A DNA stretch of 64,000 bases from Noviherbaspirillum aridicola (GTDB lineage: Bacteria > Pseudomonadota > Gammaproteobacteria > Burkholderiales > Burkholderiaceae_D), in contig NZ_BPMK01000015.1 of assembly GCF_019656455.1 (NCBI RefSeq), positions 62,001 through 126,000 of the forward strand, read 5' to 3'. Positions within the stretch are counted from its first letter, which is position 1. The number at the start of each line of letters is the position of its first letter. Under the pieces are notes generated by a model. That model searched no databases. It was not told where the DNA came from and saw only the letters and a list, made by a program, of their open reading frames with translations. The position numbers were made by a program, and so were the translations under genes. Below are positions 8,121 through 17,662 of the stretch, piece after piece.

Positions 8121-9002
8121 TTACAGCATGGCCTTGAGCAGGCGGGCCATTTCGGACGGGTTCTTGGTGACCTTGATGCCGCAGGCTTCCATGATTTCCA
8201 GCTTGGCCTGGGCGGTGTCGGCGCCGCCGGAGATCAGCGCGCCCGCGTGGCCCATGCGCTTGCCGGGAGGCGCGGTGACGCCGGCGATGAAGCCGACCAC
8301 CGGCTTCTTCATGTTGTCCTTGATCCACTCGGCTGCGTTGGCCTCGTCCGGACCGCCGATCTCGCCGATCATGATGACGGCGTCGGTGTCGGGGTCGTCG
8401 TTGAACATCTTCATGACGTCGATGTGCTTCAGACCGTTGATCGGGTCGCCGCCGATGCCGACCGCGGAGGACTGGCCGAGGCCGAGTGCGGTGAGCTGGG
8501 CAACCGCTTCATAGGTCAGCGTGCCGGAACGCGAGACGACGCCGATGCGGCCCTTGCGGTGGATGTGGCCCGGCATGATGCCGATCTTGATTTCGTCCGG
8601 CGTGATCAGGCCCGGGCAGTTCGGTCCGAGCAGCAGGGTCTTGCTGCCGGCCTTCTTCATGCGGTCCTTCACTTCCAGCATGTCGCGGACCGGGATGCCT
8701 TCGGTGATGCAGATCGCCAGGTCGAGCTCGGCTTCGACGGCTTCCCAGATCGCGGCGGCGGCGCCCGCGGGCGGCACGTAGATCACGGAGACGGTGGCGC
8801 CGGTCGCCTGCTTGGCTTCCTTGACGTTGGCGTAGATGGGGATGCCTTCGAAGTCTTCGCCGGCCTTCTTCGGGTTCACGCCGGCGACGAAGCAGTTCTT
8901 GCCGTTGGCATAGTCGCGGCAGGCGCGGGTGTGGAACTGGCCGGTCTTGCCGGTGATGCCCTGGGTGATGACTTTGGTGTCTTTATTGATCAGAATCGAC
9001 AT
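8121..9002 (-). CDS. sucD: succinyl-CoA synthetase alpha subunit
   Basis: The alpha subunit (293 aa) of the TCA-cycle enzyme that converts succinyl-CoA to succinate with nucleotide triphosphate formation. The CoA-binding Rossmann domain begins SILINKDTKVITQGITGKTG. The phosphorylated active-site histidine is in GHAGALISGGADTAQ near residue 246, and the ligase-domain motif GPNCPGLITP is present. Full length and start at MSILINKD are normal. It lies 14 bases downstream of sucC, forming the usual sucCD operon, and ends at a strong terminator. Confidence 0.97.
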   Translation of the reverse strand: MSILINKDTKVITQGITGKTGQFHTRACRDYANGKNCFVAGVNPKKAGEDFEGIPIYANVKEAKQATGATVSVIYVPPAGAAAAIWEAVEAELDLAICITEGIPVRDMLEVKDRMKKAGSKTLLLGPNCPGLITPDEIKIGIMPGHIHRKGRIGVVSRSGTLTYEAVAQLTALGLGQSSAVGIGGDPINGLKHIDVMKMFNDDPDTDAVIMIGEIGGPDEANAAEWIKDNMKKPVVGFIAGVTAPPGKRMGHAGALISGGADTAQAKLEIMEACGIKVTKNPSEMARLLKAML

Positions 9003-9016
9003 TGCTTTTCCCTCGA

Positions 9017-10183
9017 TTATTTTCCGTTGGCCGCGGCGACGACCTTCTGCGCGGCTTCTTCCATCGTGTCGGCCGAGATGATCGGCAGGCCGGATTCGGC
9101 CAGCATCTTCTTGCCCAGGTCTTCGTTGGTGCCCTTCATGCGCACGACCAGCGGCACGCCCAGCTGGACCGCCTTGGAAGCGGCGATCACGCCTTCAGCG
9201 ATGACGTCGCAGCGCATGATGCCGCCGAAGATGTTGACCAGGATGGCTTTCAGGTTGGGGTTCTTCAGCATCAGCTTGAAGGCTTCGGTCACTTTCTCGG
9301 TCGTGGCGCCGCCACCGACGTCGAGGAAGTTGGCCGGCTCGCCGCCGAACAGCTTGATGGTGTCCATGGTGGCCATCGCCAGGCCGGCGCCGTTGACCAG
9401 GCAGCCGATGTTGCCGTCGAGGGAGATGTAGGCGAGATCGAACTTGGAGGCTTCGATTTCAGCCGGATCTTCTTCGTCGAGGTCGCGCATTTCGACGATT
9501 TCCGGGTGGCGGAACAGCGCGTTGGAATCGAAGTTGAACTTGGCGTCGAGGGCGATGACCTTGCCGTCGCCGGTGAGGATCAGGGGGTTGATTTCAGCCA
9601 GGGAAGCGTCGGTTTCCCAGTATGCCTTGTACAGGCCCTGGAGCTGCTTGCGCGCGTCGGGAATGGATGCGGCGGGCACGCCGATCTTGGCGGCGATGTC
9701 GTCAGCGTCTGCGTCGGTCAGGCCGGTGGCCGGGTCGATGATGACCTTGTGGATCAGCTCGGGATGCTTTTCAGCGACTTCCTCGATGTCCATGCCGCCT
9801 TCTGAGGAGGCCATCATCACCACGCGCTGGGACAGGCGGTCGGTGACCATGGAGACATAGAGTTCCTTCTTGATGTCGGCGCCTTCTTCGATCAGGAGGC
9901 GGTTGACCTTCTGGCCTTCGGGGCCGGTCTGGTGGGTCACCAGCTGCATGCCCATGATGGCGTGCGCGTATTCCTTGACCTGGTCGAGCGACTTGGCAAC
10001 CTTGACGCCGCCGCCCTTGCCGCGGCCGCCGGCATGGATCTGTGCCTTGACGACCCAGACCGGACCGCCCAGGGTTTCGGCGGCCTTGACCGCCTCTTCA
10101 ACCGTAAAGCACGGGATACCGCGCGGAACCGTCACTCCGTACTTGCGGAGGATCTCTTTGCCCTGATACTCATGGATTTTCAT
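9017..10183 (-). CDS. sucC: succinyl-CoA synthetase beta subunit (ADP-forming)
   Basis: The beta subunit (388 aa) carrying the ATP-grasp nucleotide site: [17 protein letters not shown] at the start, [18 protein letters not shown] in the nucleotide-binding lobe, [19 protein letters not shown] for metal binding, and the C-terminal [12 protein letters not shown] ligase domain that contacts SucD. Length is standard. First gene of sucCD. About 45 bases separate it from the DUF2889 gene upstream on the same strand, so cotranscription with that gene is possible but unproven. Confidence 0.97.
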   Translation of the reverse strand: MKIHEYQGKEILRKYGVTVPRGIPCFTVEEAVKAAETLGGPVWVVKAQIHAGGRGKGGGVKVAKSLDQVKEYAHAIMGMQLVTHQTGPEGQKVNRLLIEEGADIKKELYVSMVTDRLSQRVVMMASSEGGMDIEEVAEKHPELIHKVIIDPATGLTDADADDIAAKIGVPAASIPDARKQLQGLYKAYWETDASLAEINPLILTGDGKVIALDAKFNFDSNALFRHPEIVEMRDLDEEDPAEIEASKFDLAYISLDGNIGCLVNGAGLAMATMDTIKLFGGEPANFLDVGGGATTEKVTEAFKLMLKNPNLKAILVNIFGGIMRCDVIAEGVIAASKAVQLGVPLVVRMKGTNEDLGKKMLAESGLPIISADTMEEAAQKVVAAANGK

Positions 10184-10229
10184 GCGAGCTTCCCTTCAGA
10201 CGCTTATTGAAAAAAACAAACTGGATAAG

Positions 10230-10826
10230 TCAAATGACACCGGATTCGGCGGATTCCGGCGTCTCCGCCGCCGCGACCGACCAACGCGGGTAGTATCTGG
10301 CGACCGCCGCGCCATCGGAGCGCAATGCGTGGCAGCGGTCGAGCTGGAATGGTTTCTGTTCCTGGTCGCCCGCGTCGGGACCGTCGCGGGTATCGATCAC
10401 CTCGCCTGCAAAAGCCTGGATCGCCGCAGTCGGCAGGACCTGGCAAAGCTCGGTCAGGTGGGTGCAGCCCTGGATGCCGCCGAGGCGCTGTCGCACGCCG
10501 TCCCTAAAGCCCCTGAGCAGGTTCAGGCCGATCAGACGGCGATAGGCGTCGCCATGATTGTCGCAGTAGCCCGGATAAGGCACGGCATCGGAAACCGCCT
10601 CCGCATCGACGACATTGAGCTGGGTATCGATGGTCAGGCGCAGCCGGAGATCATGGATGGGAGAACCTGCGGGACGGGTGCCGGATGCAAGGCGGGCATC
10701 GCGAGTCTTGGTGTCGGTGATATGCGCGTCGATATCCCACAATCCGTCGTCGCGCGCGAAGGCTTCGACATGGATTGCGCGCGTGTGCTTTAACGCACGG
10801 CGTGATGACGGCGGAGATAGGGGCAT
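10230..10826 (-). CDS. DUF2889 family protein
   Basis: A 198-residue soluble protein matching the DUF2889 pattern: an N-terminal LKHTRAIHVEAFARDDGLWDI, DAHITDTK, HDLRLRLTID and a central PYPGYCDNHGDAYRRLIGLN block, with several conserved His/Cys/Asp residues (QGCTHLTEL) suggestive of a metal site. The function of the family is unknown. It precedes sucC on the same strand. No signal peptide is visible. Confidence 0.82.
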   Translation of the reverse strand: MPLSPPSSRRALKHTRAIHVEAFARDDGLWDIDAHITDTKTRDARLASGTRPAGSPIHDLRLRLTIDTQLNVVDAEAVSDAVPYPGYCDNHGDAYRRLIGLNLLRGFRDGVRQRLGGIQGCTHLTELCQVLPTAAIQAFAGEVIDTRDGPDAGDQEQKPFQLDRCHALRSDGAAVARYYPRWSVAAAETPESAESGVI

Positions 10827-11179
10827 AACACCAATGCCAGTGAAGCGGCCAGAACGAATGCCGCATTTGCGTGTCGCTGCCGCAGCTTCTACGGCAACAG
10901 CCGCTCATGCGGCGCTGCAAAAACCCCGGCAGTGTAGCACATGTCTCAACAACGAAACCAAGAGCCCCTTGCGGCGGTGGGGCATGCGTGGATGAGGTGC
11001 AATCGGGGCGGCGGCATTGGGCTGCGCCCGTCGGTACGCGCGCTTGCCCTGCCGTGCCGGATACGAGTCCGGGGCGCCCGGATTGCCGTGTGAAGATTCA
11101 GGAAGTACGAGGTGTCCGGCTGTAGTTGGCTGGCGGCTGGCGACTGCAGGCACATGGCCTGCGCCCGGGGCGCGACACG
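10827..11179. other. intergenic stretch without a supported gene
   Basis: About 350 bases between the DUF2889 gene start and the recX stop. Short open frames on both strands have no convincing ribosome site or family similarity. I see no clear terminator, repeat or RNA gene. It is presumably the promoter region of the DUF2889 gene plus recX trailer sequence. Confidence 0.5.
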
Positions 11180-11635
11180 CTATTCGTCGGGATCAGGGGT
11201 GCCGCGCAGGGCGGCGCGGATTGCGGACTGCGAGAAACCGCGCTGTTGCAGAAATCGCATCTGCCTCGCGCGTGCGGCGGCGTCCGCCGGCGGGGCGCCG
11301 AACTTGCGGCGCCAGACGTCGATCGCACGTTCGGTTTCACTGGCGGAAAGCTCCGCCTTGATTTCCCCAAGCGCCTCGCCGTCGATGCCATGCGTCTGGA
11401 GTTCCGACAGGATGCGCTGGTTGCCGAAACGGGCGGACCGGCGGTGCACGAGAGATTCCGAAAAACGGGATTCGGAGAGGAATTTGGACGCTTCCAGCCA
11501 GTCGAGCAGGGCTTCCACGTCATCGCCCTCCTGGGCGTAGCGACCGAGCTTGCGTGCGAGCTCGATTCGGCTGTGTTCGCGGGCGGACAGATACTTCAGA
11601 GCCCGCGCCTTCAGACTCATTTGCGGTTTTGCCAT
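11180..11635 (-). CDS. recX: RecA regulatory protein RecX
   Basis: A 151-residue, charged, all-helical protein made of three RecX repeats: [19 protein letters not shown] at the start, [32 protein letters not shown] in the middle part, and [19 protein letters not shown]-like sequence near the end. RecX binds in the groove of the RecA filament and limits its growth. It lies 59 bases downstream of recA on the same strand, the classic recA-recX arrangement, so it should be induced with recA from the LexA-controlled promoter. Confidence 0.93.
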   Translation of the reverse strand: MAKPQMSLKARALKYLSAREHSRIELARKLGRYAQEGDDVEALLDWLEASKFLSESRFSESLVHRRSARFGNQRILSELQTHGIDGEALGEIKAELSASETERAIDVWRRKFGAPPADAAARARQMRFLQQRGFSQSAIRAALRGTPDPDE

Positions 11636-11694
11636 GGTGATCCGAAAGCGCGGGCTCCCTCACGTGAAGTAATCGTTGCGGGGAGACCGCCTGC

Positions 11695-12741
11695 TTATTC
11701 CTGCGCTTCGGCAGCGACAGGCGGCAGTTCGGGCACGCCGAGCGAAGCGCGGACCTTGTTTTCGATCTCGCGCGCCAGCTCCGGATGCTCCTTCAGGTAG
11801 TTGCGCGCATTGTCCTTGCCCTGGCCGATACGTTCGCCGTTGTAGCTGTACCAGGCCCCGGACTTCTCGACCACCTTGGCTTCTGCCCCGAGGTCGAGGA
11901 TCTCGCCTTCGCGGGAAGTGCCTTCCCCATACAGGATGTCGAAGTGCGCTTCCTTGAAGGGGGGCGCGACCTTGTTCTTGACGACCTTGACCTTGGTCTC
12001 GTTGCCGATGACTTCGTCGCCGGACTTGATCGAGCCGGTACGACGAATGTCGAGGCGCACCGATGCATAGAACTTCAGCGCATTGCCGCCGGTCGTGGTT
12101 TCCGGATTGCCGAACATGACACCGATCTTCATGCGGATCTGGTTGATGAAGATGACCAGGGTGTTGGTGCGGTTGATGCTGCCGGTGAGCTTGCGCAGCG
12201 CCTGCGACATCAGGCGGGCCTGCAGGCCGGGCAGCGAATCGCCCATGTCGCCTTCGATTTCCGCGCGCGGGGTCAGGGCTGCGACGGAGTCGACCACCAC
12301 CAGGTCGACGCTGCCGGAACGCACCAGCGCGTCGCAGATTTCGAGCGCCTGCTCGCCGGTGTCGGGCTGGGAAATCAGGAGGTCGGACAGGTTGACGCCG
12401 AGCTTCTGGGCGTAGACGACGTCGAGCGCGTGCTCGGCGTCGATGAAGGCGCAGGTGCCGCCGAGCTTTTGCATTTCGGCGATGGCTTGCAGGGTCAGCG
12501 TGGTTTTACCCGAGGATTCCGGGCCGTAGATTTCCACGACACGGCCGCGCGGCAGGCCGCCGACGCCGAGCGCGATGTCGAGACCGAGCGAACCGGTGGA
12601 TACGACCTGCACTTCTTCCGCGACCGCGCCGTCGACCATGCGCATCACGGCGCCCTTGCCGAACTGCTTTTCGATCTGCGCCAGTGCTGCGGCGAGCGCC
12701 TTGCTCTTTTCAGGATTCTGCGCGGATTTCTTGTCGTCCAT
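11695..12741 (-). CDS. recA: recombinase RecA
   Basis: RecA (348 aa) forms ATP-dependent filaments on single-stranded DNA, drives strand exchange and triggers LexA self-cleavage. Motifs seen: Walker [17 protein letters not shown]-type loop [13 protein letters not shown], Walker [14 protein letters not shown]1/L2 DNA-binding loops around [18 protein letters not shown], and the acidic C-terminus. The start at MDDKKSAQ (12741) gives standard length; the frame is open 27 codons further upstream but that part is not RecA. Upstream lies a LexA box, and recX follows. Confidence 0.98.
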   Translation of the reverse strand: MDDKKSAQNPEKSKALAAALAQIEKQFGKGAVMRMVDGAVAEEVQVVSTGSLGLDIALGVGGLPRGRVVEIYGPESSGKTTLTLQAIAEMQKLGGTCAFIDAEHALDVVYAQKLGVNLSDLLISQPDTGEQALEICDALVRSGSVDLVVVDSVAALTPRAEIEGDMGDSLPGLQARLMSQALRKLTGSINRTNTLVIFINQIRMKIGVMFGNPETTTGGNALKFYASVRLDIRRTGSIKSGDEVIGNETKVKVVKNKVAPPFKEAHFDILYGEGTSREGEILDLGAEAKVVEKSGAWYSYNGERIGQGKDNARNYLKEHPELAREIENKVRASLGVPELPPVAAEAQE

Positions 12742-12835
12742 GACTTGATCTTTCGTCGGTTGGAGGATGAATGGAGGGGCCGCGGCACCGGTGATGCCCG
12801 GGCGGCCAGGACTGCTTTTCACGTCACAGGCGGTA

Positions 12836-12851
12836 CTGTATAAAAAAACAG
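12836..12851 (-). promoter_or_regulatory. LexA (SOS) box of recA
   Basis: CTGT-ATAAAAAA-ACAG, an exact CTGT-N8-ACAG operator, about 95 bases upstream of the recA start. On the reverse strand it overlaps a candidate TATACA -10 element with TTGCGC upstream, so LexA bound here would block the promoter. Confidence 0.88.
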
Positions 12852-12989
12852 TGGCTTGCGCAAGTGGGATTTTTCGGTGGTGTGGAGAATTTTGATTACC
12901 ATGACGAGAGGCGCATCGCTGCCCGCCTTGCCGCTATGAAAAAAAGCCAATAGACTTAGCCCCCTTCCCTTTCCGACCGACTGCTCGCC

Positions 12990-13679
12990 ATGCGGATCCT
13001 GCTCGCCGAAGACGATAGTGTACTAGCCGACGGCCTCACCCGCTCGCTGCGCCAGTCCGGCTACGCCACCGATTGCGTCAAGAACGGGCTGGAGGCCGAC
13101 ACCGCGCTCTCCACCCAGGACTTCGACCTCCTGATTCTCGATCTCGGACTGCCCAAGATGCCGGGCCTGGAAGTGCTGCGCCGGCTGCGCGCCCGCAACT
13201 CCCGGCTGCCGGTGCTGATCCTGACCGCCGCGGACTCGGTGGACGAGCGGGTCAAGGGGCTCGATCTCGGGGCCGACGACTACATGGCCAAGCCGTTCGC
13301 ACTGTCGGAACTCGAAGCGCGGGTGCGCGCGCTCACCCGTCGCGGCGCTGGCGGCGGACCGACGGTGATCCGCCACGGCCCGCTGTCCTACGACCAGGTG
13401 GGGCGCATCGCCTACATGAACGACCAGATGCTCGACCTGTCGGCGCGCGAACTCGGCCTGCTGGAAGTGCTGCTGCAGCGCACCGGGCGGCTGGTGTCGA
13501 AGGAACAGCTGGTCGACCATCTGTGCGAATGGGGCGAGGAAGTCAGCAACAACGCCATCGAGGTCTATGTGCATCGCCTGCGCAAGAAGATCGAGTCCGG
13601 CGGGGTGCGCATCGCGACGGTGCGCGGGCTGGGCTACTGCCTCGAGAAGATCTCCGATGCCGGCCAGGCGGGCGCCTGA
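12990..13679 (+). CDS. OmpR-family response regulator (TctD/QseB-like)
   Basis: A 229-residue response regulator. The receiver domain has the acidic pair EDD at 7-9, phospho-acceptor Asp51 in LLILDLGLP, Thr79 and Lys101 in YMAKPF. The winged-helix DNA-binding domain (about 125-225) has the family hallmarks LSARELGLLEVLLQ, SNNAIEVYVHRLRKKIE and VRGLGYCLE. It is followed by a TctE-type histidine kinase gene and then a symporter pair, so it probably controls uptake of an organic acid. The target is inferred from context only. Confidence 0.93.
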   Translation: MRILLAEDDSVLADGLTRSLRQSGYATDCVKNGLEADTALSTQDFDLLILDLGLPKMPGLEVLRRLRARNSRLPVLILTAADSVDERVKGLDLGADDYMAKPFALSELEARVRALTRRGAGGGPTVIRHGPLSYDQVGRIAYMNDQMLDLSARELGLLEVLLQRTGRLVSKEQLVDHLCEWGEEVSNNAIEVYVHRLRKKIESGGVRIATVRGLGYCLEKISDAGQAGA

Positions 13680-13709
13680 GGCAGGCGGCAGCGCCGCGCG
13701 CACCGGCCG

Positions 13710-15275
13710 ATGCAGATGAACAGCCCCCGCGACCTCAACGCAGAGACCGGTCCGGCCGACGAGGCCGAGGATTTCGACGACTTCGCCGAGAGCTTCGCCA
13801 CCAAGCCCGAGGAACGCATACAGCGCTCGCTGTTCGGCGAGATCCTCGACTGGATGCTGGTGCCGCTGCTGCTGCTGTGGCCGATGAGCATCGCCATCAC
13901 CTATCTGGTCGCCAAGTCGATCGCCAACACCCCGTTCGACCGCGCGCTGGACGACAACGTGATCGTGGTCGCCCAGCAGGTGCGCATGGTCAACGGCAAG
14001 GTGGTGTCGCAGCTGTCCGGGGCGGCGCGCGACGTGCTGCGCGCCGACGACATCGACAATGTCTATTTCCAGGTGGTCGGGCCGCAGGGCGAGCATATCG
14101 ACGGCGACCGCGACCTGCCGCCGCCGCCGCCGGTGGAAGACAAGGTGCTGGCGGGCTCGGTGCAGTTCCGCAACGACGTCATGCGCGGCGCCGACGTGCG
14201 CATCGCCTACACCTATCTCGACCTGCGCCGCAACCGCGGGCAGCGCGCCCAGGCCCAGGAGCCGCAGACCGTGCTGGTGCAGGTGGCCGAGACGCTGGAC
14301 AAGCGCGCCCACCTCGCCAACGACATCATCAAGGGCGTGATCCTGCCGCAGTTCATCATCCTGCCGGTGGCGCTGGCCCTGGTCTGGTTCGCCCTCTCGC
14401 GCGGACTGTCGCCGCTGGCCGAACTGCAGGCGCGCATCCGGGCGCGCCGTCCCGACGACCTGAGTCCGATCGACTCCGGCCAGGTGCCGGAGGAAATCTC
14501 GCCGCTGGTGCGCTCCCTCAACGAGATGCTGGAGCGGCTGTCGCAGAGCATCGAGATGCAGAAGCGCTTCATCGCCGATGCCGCGCACCAGATGAAAACC
14601 CCGCTGGCCGGCATGCGGATGCAGTCGGAACTGGCCCTGCGGCAGACCAACCAGGAAGAGATCCATCGCTCGCTCGAACAGCTGTCGAAGAGTTCGCAGA
14701 CGGCGACGCGCCTGGTCAACCAGCTGCTGGCGCTGGCGCGCGCGGAAAACCAGACGCCCGAGTCCAAGCCCTTCGTGCCGGTGGAGCTGTCCGAACTGGC
14801 GCGCAACGCGGTGCACGACTGGGTCCAGGCGTCTTTCGCGCATCGCATCGACCTCGGCTTCGAGCAGCCCGGCTATCCGATCATGGTCAACGGCAATCCG
14901 GTGATGCTGCGCGAGATGCTGAGCAACCTGATCGACAACGCGCTGCGCTACACGCCGGCCGGCGGCACCGTCACCGTGCGGGTGCGCGCAAACGCCGCCG
15001 ACGAGCAGGCGATACTGGAGGTGGAGGACACCGGGCCGGGCATCCCGATGGCCGAGCGCGCCCATGTCTTCGAACGCTTCTACCGCATCCTCGGCAGTCA
15101 TGTCGAAGGCAGCGGCCTGGGTCTTTCCATCGTGCGGGAGATCGCGCAGCAGCACGAGGCGACCATCGACATCTTCAGCAATCCGCACAGCCATGACCCG
15201 AAACTGCCGGGCTGCCTGATCCGCGTCACCCTGCGCATGGTGCAGCGGCCCGAATTCATCGAGGACATCGGCTGA
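13710..15275 (+). CDS. TctE-like sensor histidine kinase
   Basis: A 521-residue membrane kinase. An acidic N-terminal tail is followed by a first membrane segment (about 45-70), a periplasmic sensor region of the 2CSK_N type (about 75-205), a second segment (about 207-230), a HAMP-like linker, a HisKA domain with phospho-acceptor His293 in ADAAHQMKTPLAGM, and a HATPase domain with N box LSNLIDNALRY, EVEDTGPGIP and EGSGLGLSIV. The stop codon overlaps the start of the DUF4212 gene by one base, tying it to the transporter. Partner of the preceding regulator. Confidence 0.92.
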   Translation: MQMNSPRDLNAETGPADEAEDFDDFAESFATKPEERIQRSLFGEILDWMLVPLLLLWPMSIAITYLVAKSIANTPFDRALDDNVIVVAQQVRMVNGKVVSQLSGAARDVLRADDIDNVYFQVVGPQGEHIDGDRDLPPPPPVEDKVLAGSVQFRNDVMRGADVRIAYTYLDLRRNRGQRAQAQEPQTVLVQVAETLDKRAHLANDIIKGVILPQFIILPVALALVWFALSRGLSPLAELQARIRARRPDDLSPIDSGQVPEEISPLVRSLNEMLERLSQSIEMQKRFIADAAHQMKTPLAGMRMQSELALRQTNQEEIHRSLEQLSKSSQTATRLVNQLLALARAENQTPESKPFVPVELSELARNAVHDWVQASFAHRIDLGFEQPGYPIMVNGNPVMLREMLSNLIDNALRYTPAGGTVTVRVRANAADEQAILEVEDTGPGIPMAERAHVFERFYRILGSHVEGSGLGLSIVREIAQQHEATIDIFSNPHSHDPKLPGCLIRVTLRMVQRPEFIEDIG

Positions 15276-15550
15276 TGGACAAGGGACGCATGCTGACCCG
15301 CGCGGAATACTGGCAGCGCGCGCGCAGACTGACGCTGTGGCTGGTAGGCGTCTGGTTCCTGGCGACCTTCCTCACCATGTTCTTCGCGCGCGAACTGGCC
15401 GGCGTGACGCTGTTCGGCTGGCCCTTCCCGTTCTACATGGCAGGCCAGGGACTGACGCTGCTCTACCTGCTCATCGTCGCCGTCTACATCAAGCGCATGC
15501 AGAGCCTGGACAAAAAACTCAGAAAAGAGACAAAGGCCGATGTCAAATAG
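15275..15550 (+). CDS. DUF4212 symporter small subunit
   Basis: A 91-residue membrane protein with two hydrophobic helices (about 22-40 and 53-70) separated by LFGWPFPFYMAGQG, the hallmark of DUF4212 proteins. These are encoded next to VC_2705-type sodium:solute symporters and are regarded as an accessory subunit. Here the symporter gene starts 11 bases before its stop, implying translational coupling. Confidence 0.9.
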   Translation: MDKGRMLTRAEYWQRARRLTLWLVGVWFLATFLTMFFARELAGVTLFGWPFPFYMAGQGLTLLYLLIVAVYIKRMQSLDKKLRKETKADVK

Positions 15551-17576
15551 GGCATTCCATCGCAAGCTGGTCATCTATTACGGCTGGTACACCGCGGGCT
15601 TCGCGGTCTTCCTGGCGGCGCTTTCCATTCTTGAGAAGGAAGGCTTTCCGCGGGCATGGATAGGCTACATGTTCATGTTCTCGACCATCGTGCTGTACGC
15701 GGGCATCGGCGTGCTCAGCCGGACCTCGGACGTGCAGGAGTACTACGTCGCGGGCCGGCGCGTGCCCGCGCTGTTCAACGGGGCGGCGACGGCGGCGGAC
15801 TGGATGTCGGCGGCGAGCTTCATCAGCCTGGCGGGCGGCCTGTATGTGATGGGCTTCGACGGGCTGGCCTACATCATCGGCTGGACCGGCGGCTACTGCC
15901 TGGTGGCGCTGCTGATCGCGCCCTATCTCAACAAGTTCGGCCAGTACACCATCCCCGATTTCCTCGCCGCCCGCTATTCGGGCCGCTACGGGGGAACCGT
16001 GGTGCGCGTGCTCGGGGTGGCGGCGACGGTGCTGGTGTCGTTTACCTACGTGGTGGCGCAGATCTACGGCGTCGGCCTGATCACCTCGCGCTTCACCGGC
16101 GTCGATTTCTCGGTCGGCATCTTCCTCGGACTGGCGAGCATCCTGGTCTGCTCCTTCCTCGGCGGCATGCGGGCCATCACCTGGACCCAGGTGGCGCAGT
16201 ACATCATCATCATCATCGCCTACATGATCCCGGTGAGCTGGCTGGCGGTGAAGCACACCGGGAACCCGGTGCCGCAACTCGCCTACGGCAGCGCGCTGCA
16301 CAAGCTGAGCGAGCGCGAACAGGAGATCAACAAGGACCTGATGGAGCAGCAGGTGCGCGCGATCTTCCGCCAGCGCGCGGAGGAATACGAAGCCCGAATC
16401 AGGGCGCTGCCGAAATCCTGGGAGGAAGGCCTGACCGAGATGCAGCGGGAGGTCGACGACCTCAAGCGCAGCAATGCCACCCTCATCGAAATCAAGGCCG
16501 CCAGCCGCACGCTGGCCGCCTATCCGAAGGACGTGGCCGAGGCCCGGCGCCGATGGGCCGAGGAGCGCGACTACAACCTGTCGCGGGCCGAACCCCTGGT
16601 GCCGCACGAAACCCCCTTCCCCGGCAAGACGAAGGAAGCCTCCGACGCCAAGCGCAACAACTTCCTTGCGCTCGTGCTGTGCCTGATGATGGGCACGGCG
16701 GCGCTGCCGCACATCCTGGTGCGCTTCTACACCACGCCCACCGTCCGCGAAACCCGAAGATCGGTGTTCTGGACGCTGTTCTTCATCATGCTGCTCTACA
16801 TCACCGTGCCCTCGCTGGCGGTGCTGGTGAAGTACGACATCTATTCCTCGCTGGTCGGCAGTTCCTTCTCCAAGCTGCCGGCCTGGGTGTCGTACTGGGC
16901 CAGCATCGACAAGATCAACCCGCTGGTGGCCATCACCGATCTCAACAAGGACGGCATCGTGCAGCTGGCGGAGATCGTGATGGACGGCGACATCGTAGTG
17001 CTGGCCACGCCGGAAATCGCCGGCCTGCCCTATGTGATTTCCGGGCTGGTGGCGGCGGGCGGGCTGGCGGCGGCGCTGTCGACCGCGGACGGACTGCTGC
17101 TGACGATTTCCAACGCGCTCTCGCACGACATTTATTACAAGACGGTCGACCCGCATGCCTCCACACAGAAGCGGGTCACGATTTCCAAGCTGCTGCTGCT
17201 GGTGGTGGCGCTGGTCGCCGCCTATGCCGCCTCGCTCAAGCCCGGCGACATCCTCTCCATGGTCGGCGCGGCTTTTTCGCTGGCGGCGTCGACGCTGTTC
17301 CCCGCCCTGGTTTTGGGCGTTTTCTGGAAACGTGCGAACCAGCAAGGTGCGATCGCCGGCATGCTCGTGGGCTTTTCGATTTGCGTCTACTACATGATCC
17401 GCACCTATCCGGCGCTCGGCGGCGCGGCGGAAAACCAGTGGCTCTCGATCGCGCCGATCTCGGCCGGGGTGTTCGGCGTGCCCGCCGGCTTCCTGGCGAT
17501 CGCCGTCGTCAGCCTCCTGACCGCGCCGCCGGGAAGGCGCGCGGCCGCCCTGGTCGACCACATCCGGATGCCGTAA
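15540..17576 (+). CDS. sodium:solute symporter (VC_2705/ActP-like)
   Basis: A 678-residue SSS-family permease with about 13 membrane segments. Recognised motifs are GRRVPALFNGAATAADWMSAASF near residue 75, FVSFTYVVAQIYGVG-like sequence around 165-180, and VAAGGLAAALSTADGLLLTISNALSHDIYY near 510. An unusually long, highly charged, probably helical cytoplasmic insert (about 250-370) separates the sixth and seventh segments. The likely substrate is a small carboxylate such as acetate, lactate or pyruvate, but specificity cannot be read. It is the last gene of the regulator-kinase-DUF4212-symporter operon. Confidence 0.9.
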   Translation: MSNRAFHRKLVIYYGWYTAGFAVFLAALSILEKEGFPRAWIGYMFMFSTIVLYAGIGVLSRTSDVQEYYVAGRRVPALFNGAATAADWMSAASFISLAGGLYVMGFDGLAYIIGWTGGYCLVALLIAPYLNKFGQYTIPDFLAARYSGRYGGTVVRVLGVAATVLVSFTYVVAQIYGVGLITSRFTGVDFSVGIFLGLASILVCSFLGGMRAITWTQVAQYIIIIIAYMIPVSWLAVKHTGNPVPQLAYGSALHKLSEREQEINKDLMEQQVRAIFRQRAEEYEARIRALPKSWEEGLTEMQREVDDLKRSNATLIEIKAASRTLAAYPKDVAEARRRWAEERDYNLSRAEPLVPHETPFPGKTKEASDAKRNNFLALVLCLMMGTAALPHILVRFYTTPTVRETRRSVFWTLFFIMLLYITVPSLAVLVKYDIYSSLVGSSFSKLPAWVSYWASIDKINPLVAITDLNKDGIVQLAEIVMDGDIVVLATPEIAGLPYVISGLVAAGGLAAALSTADGLLLTISNALSHDIYYKTVDPHASTQKRVTISKLLLLVVALVAAYAASLKPGDILSMVGAAFSLAASTLFPALVLGVFWKRANQQGAIAGMLVGFSICVYYMIRTYPALGGAAENQWLSIAPISAGVFGVPAGFLAIAVVSLLTAPPGRRAAALVDHIRMP

Positions 17577-17662
17577 CAGATCAATGCTGACTGGCACGCT
17601 TCTTGTTACAACTGCGTGAACGTGGCCAGGCGCCTGCCGGGCACGCAGAATGAAAACACATC

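Noticed and set aside
13023-17597. Long reverse-strand frames opposite the two-component and symporter genes
   Set aside because: Shadows of the forward genes with biased composition only.
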